The notes under the pieces were generated by a model. That model did no database searches. It worked only from the letters and a program-made list of their open reading frames with translations, and was not told the DNA's origin. Position numbers and translations under genes: made by a program. DNA of 64,000 nt from Dugong dugon (Eukaryota; Chordata; Mammalia; Sirenia; Dugongidae). Below are positions 11,448-22,979 of this stretch, in pieces (within the stretch, counting starts at the first letter, position 1; every line of letters starts with the position of its first letter). Location of the stretch: assembly GCA_030035585.1 (NCBI GenBank), contig CM057462.1, positions 92,029,234 through 92,093,233 of the forward strand, in the 5' to 3' direction.

Positions 11448-11903
11448 CCACCACCCTTTTGTTAGTTTGTCGTACTGTGATGGTTTATATGTTGCTGTGA
11501 TGCTGGAAGCTATGCCACCAGTATTTCAAATACCAGCAGGGTCACTCACGGGGGACAGGTTGCAGTGGAGCTTCCACACGAAGTCAGACTAGGAAGAAAG
11601 GCCTTGTGATCTACTTCCAAAAATTAGCCAATGAAAACGTTATGGATTACAACAGAACCCTGCCCAACTCTCTTGCTTTGGACATGACATCAGGGGGGAT
11701 CAATTGCTGGAGGATGACATCATGTCTGGTGAAGCAGAGGGCCAGTGAGGGTGAGGGAGCTCCTCAGTGAGACGGATTGGCACAGAAGTTGCAATCACAG
11801 GCTCAAACATGCCAGTGATTACAAGGATGCCGTAGGACCGGGCAAAGTTTCGTTCTATTGTACATAAGGTTGCCGTGAGTCAGAGTCAACTCGATGAGCT
11901 ATG
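11448..11903 (+). mobile_element. Non-autonomous RTE derivative (internal deletion)
   Basis: A 456-base element that joins an RTE 5' region (gttgctgtgatgctggaag, gcagtggagcttccacacg, ccaatgaaaacgttatgg) directly to an RTE 3' region (ggatgacatcatgtctgg through gtgagtcagagtcaactcg). All coding sequence between them is missing. The 12-base direct repeats taggagagctgg at 11436-11447 and 11904-11915 show that it moved as one unit. It was presumably mobilised in trans by a complete RTE. Confidence 0.85.
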
Positions 11904-12090
11904 TAGGAGAGCTGGGGGTAGCTTCACAAAGGATGTGACATTTGAGGCTGACCTTAAAGGACCAGGCAAGAGTTTGTTCGACAGAAAAAACAGCAATCTA
12001 GATAGAGGAAAAAGCACTAGAGAGACCTGGAGTTGCAAAGGAGAGCGATTCTTGGGGGCTGAAGCATATGGTCTGAATAGTGTGAATAAA

Positions 12091-14197
12091 AATGACCATC
12101 CTCCTCCTACCAGAGGTCTGAGCTGGAGGAAAAATCACCTAATATTCACTCATTATAAAAGTCTTGCTTTTAAGTATACAATTACTTACACAATTATAAA
12201 TATCTATGATTATATACATGCTTAAAATATATAAACCACTTAGAGAATTTATTTAACCCCTTTTTGGGAGGCTTTTTTGACTACTCTGAGAGTTAAAATG
12301 GGAAAAAAAATGTTCACTCGTCATGTGATATAAAACCAATTGCTACTAAATGTGCCAGAATAATTTTTCTCTACCTCCAGAACAGTTAGTCTTCAGTCTA
12401 TCCATTACTGTCTTTTTATAGTATTTTTATTTAATAAAACCTATTAAGACTACCATACAAATCTCTTTACTTATGCTTTTATCTTTTAACTGATCAATTT
12501 TTATATTGCTGACATCCCTTCTTCACCATTTGCTCAGTTTAAAAATTCATAGTATGTGAGATATGTCTCTGGAGAAAATGTCTATAAAATTTGTTACAGC
12601 TGGCAAATGTGTATGAGTCAGTGATAGCACATGACTAAATGCCTCACAGAAAATAAAATTTGTTTCTGTAGTAAGCAGAACTGTTTAAATGTTATTTATT
12701 TTTATGTTTCAAAGAAAATATATTGTGAAGTGCTGCATTGATTTAATACACAACAATCTCTGTGTACACGCTGTAGGAGGAAAATTTATGAAACCTTTGC
12801 ACAACTCCTTTAATTGAATTTTCCAAATCTCTCACCACACACAAATAATCAATATCTTCTGCAGAGAAAACCAGTCAGAATTATTACAGTCTTTTCAATT
12901 TTGTTGTCATCAGCACATACAGAGCACCTGGATATTTGTAATGTCTGATAGTAAGTTATTTACACCTCCTTAACACAGAATTGCTATTAAGTGAGTTCAA
13001 ATCTATGGCTCTAAAATTTTTACTGATTATTTAAAAGATAAAAATTATACTTATAGTCAAGTATAAAAAAATTTAAATCATGGATGAAATTATTTAAAAG
13101 GCTTTGAAAAGTAATAAGCCAGTTTATTTTTCCTTCAGTCCTAGACAAATCTCAAGTAAGCATTTTCAGCAGAAATGTATACCCCAAACAGTGATGAATA
13201 GTGTAAAACAAGAACATTACCATTATTAATAGGAAAGGCATCACCCACATACAGCATACATGACAGCTGAATCCTTATACAGAGCTGAGGACTACAGTTG
13301 TACATTAATGTATGTTTGTGTCACCAAAATTAATAGCTCCATTTTTTAACCTTCAGGTAAACCCAGAATGTTAAAACATAAGGGGGAATTTTTGTTGTTT
13401 CTGCTAAAACTCATCATGTCTAAACTTCAAACCTCAGTGCTTTTAAAATTGAAGTATCTGTTTGAAAAAAAGATACTGTTTTAATGTTAAGATATAATAG
13501 AAAAAATACAAGGGTAGTAGTCTTCTGGGAGTAAAATCATTTAGCTGATATGATGAATACTTTTTCAAGACTGAGTGGGGGAAAAATAATTTATTTTTAA
13601 GTTTAAAAAATACTTCAGTAGGTAGTTAGAATGAAAAGGCAACATCAAACTATTTTATAGTTTTAGAACATGAGAAGTTTAAAATTTGTCCTGTAGTCTA
13701 AGAATTTGCTATCTTTAAAATCCTATAACCAAGATGAATTTTACAATGTAAGAACACAGTAAGTTAAAGGAAACAGGAACATTATCGTTTGTACTTTCTG
13801 TTTAAGGCCAGAGCTAGAAATTCTGAAATATTTTCTATTATAAACAGCTGAAACAGTCAACTTTTTTGAACAATGTGAAGTTCAGATGGTTACATTTTCA
13901 TTTAAAATATGCATACTATAGCCTACACAGTTATTCTCAAAGCAGATAAAATATGTTTTGGACTGAAGCTAAGTGTCTAGATTTCATATCTTGGCAACTG
14001 TTCTACAATTTGCTTACATTCTTTTCAAAAATATTTTGTTTACTAGTCATAGACAAACAATGATGGTATTTTTTAGTATCTCTGGAAAAAATGAAGAACT
14101 GAGCACTGTATAATGCCATCTATTGACTAAGGGTATTTGTATGAAGTTGTTTTAAGTAGAGGTTGATTATGTAAAGTAAATAAATTTCATGCCTTAC
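12091..14197. other. ITGB3BP intron, no repeat recognised
   Basis: A/T-rich intronic sequence. The only notable spot is a 23-base open stretch at 12836-12858 (minus) with a good acceptor (TTTTCTCTGCAG) and donor (GTGAGAG). It is too short to call an exon. The segments on either side of the RTE derivative (11375-11447 and 11904-12090) look like an old interspersed repeat of unknown family. Confidence 0.5.
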
Positions 14198-14259
14198 CAT
14201 GTGATGATAATGTGACATTCCATCTGTATCAACCCAACGAACAGTCATATGTTTTAAAT
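14198..14259 (-). CDS. Candidate alternative ITGB3BP exon
   Basis: Exon-like segment between the 17.5 kb and 10.6 kb ITGB3BP exons, on the same strand. The minus strand reads a T-rich tract ending GCTGAAG, 62 open bases, then strong donor GTAAGG. Joined to the one-base remainder of the 17539-17598 exon it reads D-LKHMTVRWVDTDGMSHYHHM and ends in phase 0, which suits the exon at 3843. The acceptor is only fair. I do not recognise the peptide, and I do not recall it from a human isoform. It could be a real alternative exon or a chance open stretch, because 62 open bases alone is weak evidence. Confidence 0.35.
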
Positions 14260-15149
14260 CTTCAGCATAACAAATTAAAAATAATTATGAAAATTCACAT
14301 CCAAATCTAATAATAAAAGAACCTTTCATTTTATTATTTTCCTAATAGTCATAAAGCCAATATTATTAAGGAGAGTGAAGTTAGGCTTACTTCCTAAGTA
14401 ACTGAGGAAAGAAAGAAGCTTTCTTTAAGAAATGTGTATTTATTGAGATCATCTCTTTTTCATCAAGGCATCCCTTGATTTACAAGGTCCAGTTTTTCTG
14501 AAAACTGTGAATGTCTCAGTTGTACCTTTTCACAGTATTGTGTATGTTTTAAATTTCCTTTCAGTAAGTTATATAAAGCTTTCAGAGTGTGTGTCAGATG
14601 TTTACTTACGTAAAACACTAGAGTGTTATTTTTATAATTACACTCCTCTTCATGTAATAAAGACTACAGCTGATGTTAAACAAAAGGAACTAGCACTGAA
14701 ATGAAAAACAAGCAATAGATCTAAAAGGCCAATTTGAAGGGGTGATGACAGAATAAATATTGGAATTCTGGTATTGCCTGTTTTATAAGAATCTGAAGGA
14801 CATTCTTTTGATAGTTAAACAAGTAATTTGTTTATTCTCATTTTCTTAATTACCTAATGAGACAAATTCAATACATATTACAGGACTAATGTTTATTTTA
14901 TATACTTTCTAATTATATAATTTCTAAAATTTTGAAGATTCCACAAACATTCTTAATTTAAATAATTCTGAATAATAGCATAGTAAAAGAAAAGCACATC
15001 AACAAAAAAGCTGAAGGCTAGATACCAAAATAAGGAACATACAAAGCAAATTAGTTTGAGATGTCAAAAAATTAGCAAAAGACCTCTTAAAATAAATGTA
15101 TGAACAGAAGGGAGTGAAAGTTGTTAGCTTAGTTAAAAAAAAAATTATG
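14260..15149. other. ITGB3BP intron, nothing recognised
   Basis: Low-complexity A/T-rich sequence without repeats or exons I can support. The open frame at 14507-14704 has no splice or similarity evidence. Confidence 0.55.
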
Positions 15150-15321
15150 TGTCATATTTTTATGCAAATAATGTGCATGTTACACGTTTTTTGCCAACCA
15201 CGCCCTTACACATTGCTGTAAAAAAAATTAGCATAGCACACTTATGAAAATACCTCGCAGGAGGAGGGCACGGTTGGGGAAAAAAAGTATAAGCCATGTG
15301 TTATTTGCATAAAAATACGGT
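15150..15321. mobile_element. Palindromic MITE-like DNA transposon
   Basis: Two arms of about 57 bases are inverted copies of each other. The left arm (15150-15207) reads atatttttatgcaaataatg, then tttttgccaaccacgccc. The right arm (15264-15321) reads gagggcacggttgggg, then gtgttatttgcataaaaata. Between them are about 55 bases. No coding capacity. The family name is unknown to me; structure suggests a non-autonomous cut-and-paste element. An A/T-rich palindromic stretch follows at 15481-15535. Confidence 0.7.
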
Positions 15322-17351
15322 ATATAGCTCAAACTCAAATTACAAAGAAAGTAAGCAATCTGTTTTTCAGGTAACATTAATTTTCAAAAATTAGTTTAAA
15401 AAGCTAATGACGATTTTAATACCTCAAGGAATATAAAGAGCTAAGGTAGCTCTAGCTGAGAAACAGAAATTGAAGATTACATATATATAATATTATTATA
15501 TAATATGCATTATATAAACGCTAGATATTATACATATTTTAATTCAGTTTTCATTTAAATACAACAAATAATCAATGTTTATTAGAAGTTTTAAAACATG
15601 ATTCAGTGATACAGTCTCCTCTATGCATGAAACAATTTAAATCCTCTGAACCTAGTAATGGGCAAGTTAGTTTTAATGCCTAAAACACTACAAAATAGTT
15701 GTAAGGTTGATCATGCATAAGCAAAGAAAGAATTGGTATATAGTGGATAACTTAAAAAAGATGAAAAAATTGTCCTCTGGAAGAAAAAATTTTTTAATGT
15801 TTTAACAGGTTATAGTTTTAATGTCTTAATAAATGTTTGGGGAGTAATACTTTTAGAATTTTTTTACATTAATTATTAGCAGTGATAATTCACTTATTTC
15901 TTTTACAATTTTTCCCTTTCTCATTTCCCAAAACTACTGGCAAAAGCCAACTATGTGAAGCCTAATTTTAATTAGTTCTTGGAAATTAGAGATTTTAAAA
16001 ACCACACTATTGGCACAGAATATATAGAAGAAATATTTCTTCTAGTCAGAAAATAATAAACATTCCAATTTCCCATTATGATCCTCTAAGACTTGTCAAG
16101 TTAGGAGAAGTTTAAATCACTGAAACCTAGTTACACATTCTAATCAAGTTATATAGATAAAATATGAAAGAAGAGCTTCCAAGCCTTTTCCAGGAAGTAG
16201 CTCCTGTCATGTTCTTAAATTCTTGGGATCACTGGGGACGTTAGCTGCTCAACTGAAAGTCTCATGAAGACTTTTCCACATGAGCTGTGAAGGAGGAGTC
16301 TTGCCATGGCAGCTGCCCTACCATGACCTGGTTGGCCTTTCTAACTGACCAGCTGGGAATCCCAGCACTTTCCACTGCAAACTCATCACTGGCTTCTTAA
16401 AGGTTCTAAACCCAGACTAACAGACTAGATGGGTTGAAAATACAGTTTTTGAGGTCAGACAGGTCTTTAGTTGGAATCCCTGTTTTGTCAAGTAAGTAGC
16501 AGTGTCTTTGGGAAAGTTAATTAACATCTTTTGTGTCTTTGTTTCCCTGTCTGATAATAGCTATTTTGCAGGGTTGCTATACAGATCTACTGATCCTAGT
16601 ATTGGGAACATAATTATTGGTACTCAATAAACAAGAGTCACTGATACTCAATAAATGGTAGACTAAAATATGGCTACCTATTTCAAGACCTAACTCCATT
16701 TGCAGAGATTGTTAAATGGCATCCATGCCAATACTATTAAAATGATCACTTTTTAAGTTAGTCCAAAGGTTTTAGTATTTTTCAGTCCATAATTATTTTG
16801 TTTACTGAGGTGTGAAGAGATTTAGATATATGTCCTATGGGAACTTAAAAATGAAAATGAGAATATAGATTTCTGTCATTTGGATGTGAAAAGGAAATCT
16901 GTTGAATGGATGCTAGACTCCTTTTCTGACTGAAAATTGAAAGAATAAAAAACAAAATTACTAAGACAATCTTATATATATAATTAAGAGATTATTTGTT
17001 AACAATATAGAGAACAAACAAACAAAATTTTAATTTAGTTTCCCATATTATGAAATGCTCTGAAGCGTAAGAGTTCTCAGAAAGTCAAACGCTAGTAATG
17101 CCCCTCCTCCAGCACACTGGTTACAGAATAACTTTTTATTCTTTGTGTAGTCTTCTAATGTACCCGTTAAAAACTGTGGTATATTAAGGCATTGTTGCCC
17201 CAATCTGTCTGTATTCTCAAAAAAGCATTTTTAATAAAAAGATGAAATTTAAATTGTAAATTGAACGTTATATATTAAGGGACATTAAAAAAGCCCACTC
17301 ATCAGGGAAGTTGGTCTCATCAGACTTGCTCTTCTGCTAAATGCAATATCT
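15322..17351. other. ITGB3BP intron
   Basis: No exon recognised. It contains one MIR (listed separately) and A/T-rich unique sequence. Confidence 0.5.
16440..16640 (+). repeat. MIR element
   Basis: MIR-like order of motifs: ggtcagacaggtctttag, tcaagtaagtagcagtgtc, tttgtttccctgtctgata and a final tggtactcaataaac. Confidence 0.65.
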
Positions 17352-17410
17352 TAAAAAAAAACCCAAACCCATTGCCATGAAGTCGATTCCAACTCACAGT
17401 GACCCTATAT
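17352..17410 (-). mobile_element. AfroSINE 3' tail fragment
   Basis: A-rich lead then acccaaacccattgccatg and gtcgattccaactcacagtg; only the tail is present. It lies about 130 bases downstream of an ITGB3BP donor site, inside the intron. Confidence 0.8.
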
Positions 17411-17538
17411 AAGGTTTTTCGAATGAGATTCATGGTCTTTTAAGAGAACACACTAAAAAGGAGTCATGATGATTAGTTTAAAATGTTAATATGAGAAGAA
17501 AGGATATCTTTATGTAATAAATTAAAACAACTCTTTAC

Positions 17539-17598
17539 CTTTGTTAGGAAGTCCTGTACTTCTCTTTTCAAACAGTCTTTGTTTTGTTACTTTTGTCA
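17539..17598 (-). CDS. ITGB3BP: ITGB3BP (CENP-R) coding exon, C-terminal helix
   Basis: A 60-base exon with pyrimidine-rich acceptor CTTTTAG and donor GTAAAG. Its first two bases complete a Met codon with the A left by the previous exon, 19 codons follow, and one G is left over. The product (M)TKVTKQRLFEKRSTGLPNK matches human MTKVNKQKLFEKSTGLPHK, with one extra Arg. The leftover G can join either the usual last exon at 10689 (giving Glu) or the candidate exon at 14259 (giving Asp). Both keep the frame open. Confidence 0.95.
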
Positions 17599-17990
17599 CT
17601 AAAAGAAAAAACAAACCCATGTTAAGAATTAATATGGAATATGAATAATTTCTCATTGCTTAGAAAAAACATGAGAAAAAATAATTCAAAGTAACATAGC
17701 AATCAAGTATAATATACAGTATTTTATATTTTATTTTAAAAATGAGCACTAAATAAAAAGTCTACTACCAGTTGTCAAGGTACAGTCTTTCCCTTCATAT
17801 TCAAGACGCGTCCCCCAAATAACATATCCTGGTAAAAGATAGCTACATGACTTCTTATTTCAATGAAGCATTAGGGTTTCTATCCCATGTCCACAATGGC
17901 ATACATAAAGAAGTCTATCAGATTTAAATTTGGGAAAAGTTAATAGGTTTATTTCAAAGCCACCACTGAAAACTTATGAATTCTTCTTAC

Positions 17991-18084
17991 TTAGCTCTCT
18001 GGTTTTCTGCATTTCTCTTTGTAAGGAACTGGACGCACAGGAGATACCAATGAGGTTTTCAAGCTCTTTCCTGCCCTTCAAAGC
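17991..18084 (-). CDS. ITGB3BP: ITGB3BP (CENP-R) coding exon, helical core
   Basis: A 94-base exon with acceptor CTTTTAG and donor GTAAG. It starts in phase 0, carries 31 codons and ends with one base. The product ALKGRKELENLIGISCASSS then LQREMQKTREL matches human ALEGSRELENLIGISCASHFLKREMQKTKEL. The ELENLIGISCAS block is strictly conserved and is the most diagnostic part of the gene in this window. The short introns to the next exon (392 bases) and previous exon (436 bases) are ordinary and contain no repeat I recognise. Confidence 0.96.
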
Positions 18085-18520
18085 CTAAAAGAAAGTCATG
18101 TTAAATGAGCTAAGTTCTCTACAAATATAAAATTACTGACAATCCAGAGAATATATTAAACACAGTAAATTGTTTTCTGCATTTGAAAAACTTAAATTCT
18201 ATGTTTGGAAATTTAACTTTTCTGGTAGGTCAACTATTACAAGCCCCAAAATGCCTGAGTAAAAATAATGTACAATTAACTAAAGAGGCTAAACATAATC
18301 TACACATTTGTAAATGTGAAAAAGCCAGATAGTACTAAAATATTATGGTTAAGTAATATTCAGATAAGAAAAGAAATTCTCATCAAAAGTAATTTGAACT
18401 TTTCCCCTGCAACAACTTTCCTGGACTGGATTCTCATTTTGGGGCTTCTTTTCTTTTCCAAAGAACACATGAAAAATTAGACGTTTAAAAAGTTATATGA
18501 AAAAGAAAAAAAAAGCAGAC

Positions 18521-18599
18521 CTGTATACTACTTAAATTTTGCATTATTTCCATGATTTCTTCTGATGATTTCTCAACTTTAGACCATAACATCATGAAT
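18521..18599 (-). CDS. ITGB3BP: ITGB3BP (CENP-R) coding exon, coiled coil
   Basis: A 79-base exon with acceptor TTTACAG and donor GTCTGC (a weaker donor that keeps GT). One base completes the Glu codon from the previous exon, then 26 codons end in phase 0. The product FMMLWSKVEKSSEEIMEIMQ then NLSSIQ is nearly identical to human FMMLLSKVEKLSEEIMEIMQNLSSIQ. This is the heptad-patterned helix used for assembly or dimerisation in this small, mostly helical protein. Two hydrophobic positions (Leu to Trp, Leu to Ser) differ from human. Confidence 0.95.
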
Positions 18600-19345
18600 C
18601 TGTAAATGAATAAAAAATAATATTTAGTAAGAGTAAGCATTTAAACATGGTGAGTCATTTTCAGAGCTGTAATTCTTTTTAAAGGATCTTAGATTGTTTT
18701 CTAATCTTTTTCTACATTTTTCAAAGAAGTAAAAGATGTAAATGCTCCTCCTTCATTCTTTTACAGACACAATATATATTTATCAACTACCCTCTCTTCT
18801 GGAATTTCACTTTCTCTCATTTCCAGTGAGTAGCGGGAGAGAAGGCATGGTTGGCTTGCTCCTTTCTCCACAAAGCCACTTTGAGAACACTAACTACCAC
18901 CTTCTCCTTCATTTATCTTGATCAGTGTTACTCACTGATAGTTTTTAATTAAAAAAGAAAAATTTTATGGCTTTAGTATATATCAGTGTGAAAAAAGATA
19001 CGAAAGCATACTTTTACCTTTGAAAATAAAGAAAAGGAAAAACAAAACAAACACTTCACTTGTAATCCTATCTCAAAAACTATCTCCAGTTAGCATTTTG
19101 GAAAAACTTCTAGGTTTTTTTTTTTTTTTTTTTAAAAGATTTCTATAACTTTACATCATGCTTTCTTTACTTAATAGTATCAGCATACTTTTTTTGTTGC
19201 ACATAGTCTGTATACCTATAATTTTAGAGGCTGCACAATATTCTATTCAGTAAATATATGAAAGATGATTTGATCCTTCCCTTATTGTTGAAATTTTATT
19301 TTTCCCCCAAATTTAAGGTCCTATATCTGTATATGATAATCTATA
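18600..19345. other. ITGB3BP intron start, nothing recognised
   Basis: A/T-rich intronic sequence upstream of the coiled-coil exon; no repeat family identified. Confidence 0.5.
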
Positions 19346-19595
19346 CCAGTCTAATAGAAATATTACCAGTCTAATAGAAATATTACACAAGCCACATATA
19401 TAATTTAAAATCTTCTAGTAGTCACATTAAAAAAGTAAAAAGAAACAGGTGAACCTAACACTATATTTTCTTTAACCCAGTATATCTAAAATATTATCAC
19501 TTCAACATGTAATTAATATAAACATTATTGTCATTTACTTCAAGTACTTATTAGTCACATGTAGCTTGTGGCTACTGTTTGGACAGCACATATCT
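19346..19595 (+). repeat. Old eutherian repeat (unnamed), copy 1
   Basis: Matches a second copy at 40722-41440: ctaatagaaatattacacaa, gtagtcacattaaaaaag, aaacaggtgaacct, acatgtaattaatataa, and ends gtggctactgtttggacagc. The first 40 bases are a perfect tandem duplication of a 20-base unit (19346-19365, 19366-19385). I know the motif set from mammalian genomes but cannot name the family; a DNA-transposon relic is likely. Confidence 0.6.
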
Positions 19596-20000
19596 ATATT
19601 ATCGGTTTTATGAAAGAAACAGAAATTCTATTTAAATGCTTTTCAAGATTGTATCAGTGTTAGCCATTAAAATTTTGTGCTAATAAAAATAAGACAAATA
19701 TTCATGATATAATGTTAAATTTTCATATATAATGGATATGTACAGTATGTTTCAACTAGGTATGTAATTATATAAACAAGGAATGGAGAGAAAACATTAT
19801 GCAAAATCTCAAAATTATGTGAGGATACTGGAGATACAGGTGGTTTTTTTCCTTCAAAAAAGTCCTTTATTATTATGTCTTTTCAATTAAAAGTCACGTG
19901 TCTGGTGCCCCAACTGCTTAACATCAAAATTTCAGTTTGAGAGATGATATCATAAAGAGATTCCAGCCTCTCCCATTGGGCTCCAAAAGTCTGAAATAGT

Positions 20001-20318
20001 GTTGTTATTATTAGATGCCGTCAAGTCGGTTCTGACTCATAATGACCCTGTGTACAACGGAATGAAACACTGCTCGGTCCTGTGCCTTTATCACAGTTGT
20101 TCTTACGCTTGAGTCCATTGTTGCAGCCACTGTGTCAATCCATCTCATTGAAGGTCTTCCTCTTTTTTTGCTGACCCTCTACTCTACCAAGCATAATGTC
20201 CTTCTCCAGGGACTGATCCCTCCTGATAACATGTCCAAAGTACATGAGACAAAGTCTTGCCATCCTGGCTTCCAAGAAGCATCCTGGCTATACTTCTTCC
20301 AAGACAGATTTGTTCGTT
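20001..20318 (-). mobile_element. RTE LINE, 5'-truncated
   Basis: Reverse-complement RTE 3' end. It begins gttgttattattagatgccg, passes ccattgttgcagccactgtg and gggactgatccctcctga, and ends at gacagatttgttcgttct. Ten-base flanks ctgaaatagt (19991-20000) and ctgaagtagt (20319-20328) are a target duplication with one mismatch. Confidence 0.9.
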
Positions 20319-20697
20319 CTGAAGTAGTAAGAGGGCTTAAGTGACTCCTACCCAGGCTGGGAACGTCCAACTTCCTCTACATGATGCCCAATCCTACTAA
20401 GTGCCCCCCAGGAATGCAAAACTGAGTCAAGTAAGCTACTTTGCTCTTACGAGAAGGAATCCTAGGACTTTTGACCTTGTGTCTCTTTGAGGACTGGAGT
20501 GGCAGGGCTTTACTTACTGTCTTAACCCACACCTTAAAGAAAATGGTGGTGGTCCCTGTTGACCTTCCAGGAATTTGTGTGGGTTGGGTTCTGCAAGGCT
20601 ACCATTTTTAATAACTCCAAGGGGTTCAGGCCACATAGATACAATGTGAGTGGTACTCGTAGGAGCTGTGCAATGCAGCAGTCCCAAAGGACATATA

Positions 20698-21221
20698 AGT
20701 ATCTCCTGCTTTATGCACTTCACTTTTATGAAAGACCTACATCCTACGTTAGTGTTTTTGCTAACCAAAGGAAATTTGAAGAGGATTTTCGCTTTAAGTA
20801 AAAACATTAAAAGCAGAAATAGTGTTCAGCATTTGTTTTGCAGCGAGCAGTTAAAGCAGCGGGCACCCGGAGTGGTGTTGCCAAGCTCCTTCCCCAGAAA
20901 GTACTCGGTATCTCAGCATCAGTATCTCAGCATCAAGCCGCCATAGCTTTGAACTGTGTCTGTGAGCATCTGTGCTTTATCTTGATTTATTTTGTGCATC
21001 CATTAACAAGATGTGTCCTATGGTATCAGAAAAGTCTAAGAGAGTACCTAAGGTTTTTACGTGTTATTTGGTATGAGTTGGTAGGTTATTTTTTGGGTCT
21101 GGAAATGCTCAAAAATTTTTCCCATAAAAATTAATGGTAATTGCTTCTTCACTTTATGCCATTTTGGCTTACAAAAAGGTTTCACATGAATGTTCTACTT
21201 TCAGATAGTGGGAGATACCTG
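20698..21221 (+). mobile_element. Tigger-like (TcMar) DNA transposon relic
   Basis: Non-autonomous Tigger-type element with inverted ends: agtatctcctg at the left and ggagatacctg at the right, both next to TA dinucleotides, the TcMar target. Inside are Tigger-typical stretches: cacttttatgaaagacctac, gaggattttcgctttaag, cttgatttattttgtgcatc and gctcaaaaatttttcccat. Open frames here (20650-20946, 20838-21134) are short and carry no transposase signature. Confidence 0.7.
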
Positions 21222-21223
21222 TA

Positions 21224-22900
21224 CTAGCAACCCTCTCTCCCAAATTAAGATAGTCATTAAGGAGCTCAGCTAAGCAAACAACTGTTTTGACAATCCTGGA
21301 GAGCTGTATGGACTGAGTGGCAATTGTCTGGGGAAGATGTTTTCAAGACATCTTCACATACCTATGCTGCTTTTGCAGGGAAACTTGTGGTGTCCACTGC
21401 GGGATCAAGTACAGCACACTCTGTGACTCTTCTCGTTTTTGCTTATTTTAATTTCCTTTTCTCTCCTCTTCCTCCTTTTTCTTCTTCATACCCTTTCTCT
21501 CATTTCTATGGCAACCAAATTCATAAAATGGTTTTTATAACTGTCATCCAATTGTTAAATCCTGAGTAATTTCAGTAAATGCTTTTCCACATCTTCTGAC
21601 TCAGTGAAGACGCCTCATAATCTTTGGAGATGAACTACTTGCTGATCAGCTTTTGGGGAAAATGTGGCTGCCACTGTCTTCATCCTAGACAAAACAGCAA
21701 CCTTCATGAACATTTAATCCCACTTGTGCTGGAGGCTGGATTTTCATTGCTGCTGCTATCTTTCCTATATTTTCAATGCACAGTTCAAATTCTACTTTGC
21801 TACTCTAGCTAAGACAGCCCTACTGTTTGCTTAGAGTCTCTTGGTCTTTAATAACATCTTGATGTTCCTTCACTAATTTACTTGTTTCTGAAAACCAACA
21901 ATCTTTTATTTCCTTGAAGCTGCCTGCAGAATGCATTTCTCAAATTCATTATGGTACAAAATCTCAAAATGATTGTTGCTCCCACTTTCAAGTTAGTGAA
22001 CGAATAATCAACTTCATAGAATTTTTAAAGCAATAATAAAAGTAATAAGGAGACAGGCCCTGATCAGTGGGTGTCATTACTGTCTTACAGAACATTATTC
22101 CTTTCTGGCTGGACTAAACTGGATCAAGTCCTTCATCTTATAATGAATGACCCTTGTGAATCATCCAGATATTGAAGGGCTACTGTATCCACATATCCAG
22201 TCACTGCTGCCAGTTTCATGGCATTCTTACAAGATTTGATCAAATCCTGTATTATGGCCAAAGACTACTGTACTACTACCAAGACTGAATTTTCTTGTAT
22301 GAACCTTCTTGTTCATCAGTAGATTAAAATTGTCTAAGTTGATCCTCTAAGATACTTTTAAAAGTAGTTGGCCTGGTACACAAAAAAGTTGTCTCAGTCT
22401 TGATTCTTATGGTACGTTAAATATACATATATATTCTCTTGGGGAAGCCCTGTGCTAGAAATTCAGGATTTTTAGTGCATTTTTCCAATTTTTTTTAGAA
22501 AAGTCTCATTGTGAAATTCAGAGTTCTTTAATTTCCTATAAAGAGAAGGTTCATGTTATTTCAAAGAGCAACTGGAATCAGATGCATCAGCCAAATAAAA
22601 TCCATGGGAGAGGTGTATCTATTAGTTATGCTCTTAATTTCTTCTGTATTAACTTCTTCAGTATCAAGCAATGATGTGTAATGTGACTTTCAAAACTATC
22701 ATTCTGCTCCAGTTCTGGTCTTCCCTATCTTGACCACTTTTAATTATTTTCCATTCTTAGCTTCAAATTTATCTTCATCATTTTAATTTTCTCTATAAAG
22801 TGTCTCACATGTATTCTGAGGGGAGAGTTAAAAGAACAAAAGAAACTGTCATTAAATTGTTGGTTCTAACTGAAACTTACTGATACAGGTAGTTAACAAA
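21224..22900 (-). pseudogene. Possible unidentified processed-pseudogene relic
   Basis: The minus strand shows several protein-like fragments in shifting frames: TEEVNTEEIKSITNRYTSP near 22.65 kb, KLAAVTGYVDTVALQYLDDS near 22.2 kb, SKLVKEHQDVIKDQETL near 21.9 kb, KVEFELCIENIGKIAAAMK near 21.75 kb and DQQVVHLQRL near 21.63 kb. They run in a consistent order and have coding-like composition, with stops and frameshifts between them. I do not recognise the parent gene. It could also be chance. Confidence 0.3.
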
Positions 22901-22979
22901 TATTAACTCAGCTGCTACTCTGCCATTCTGGATCTGGAAGAAGCGGAGGTAGAGAGAAGCAGATAAGAAATAAGTCCAG

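Noticed and set aside
20559-21134. Cluster of overlapping open frames of 80-98 codons
   Set aside because: They fall in and beside the Tigger relic in several frames and carry no transposase motif.
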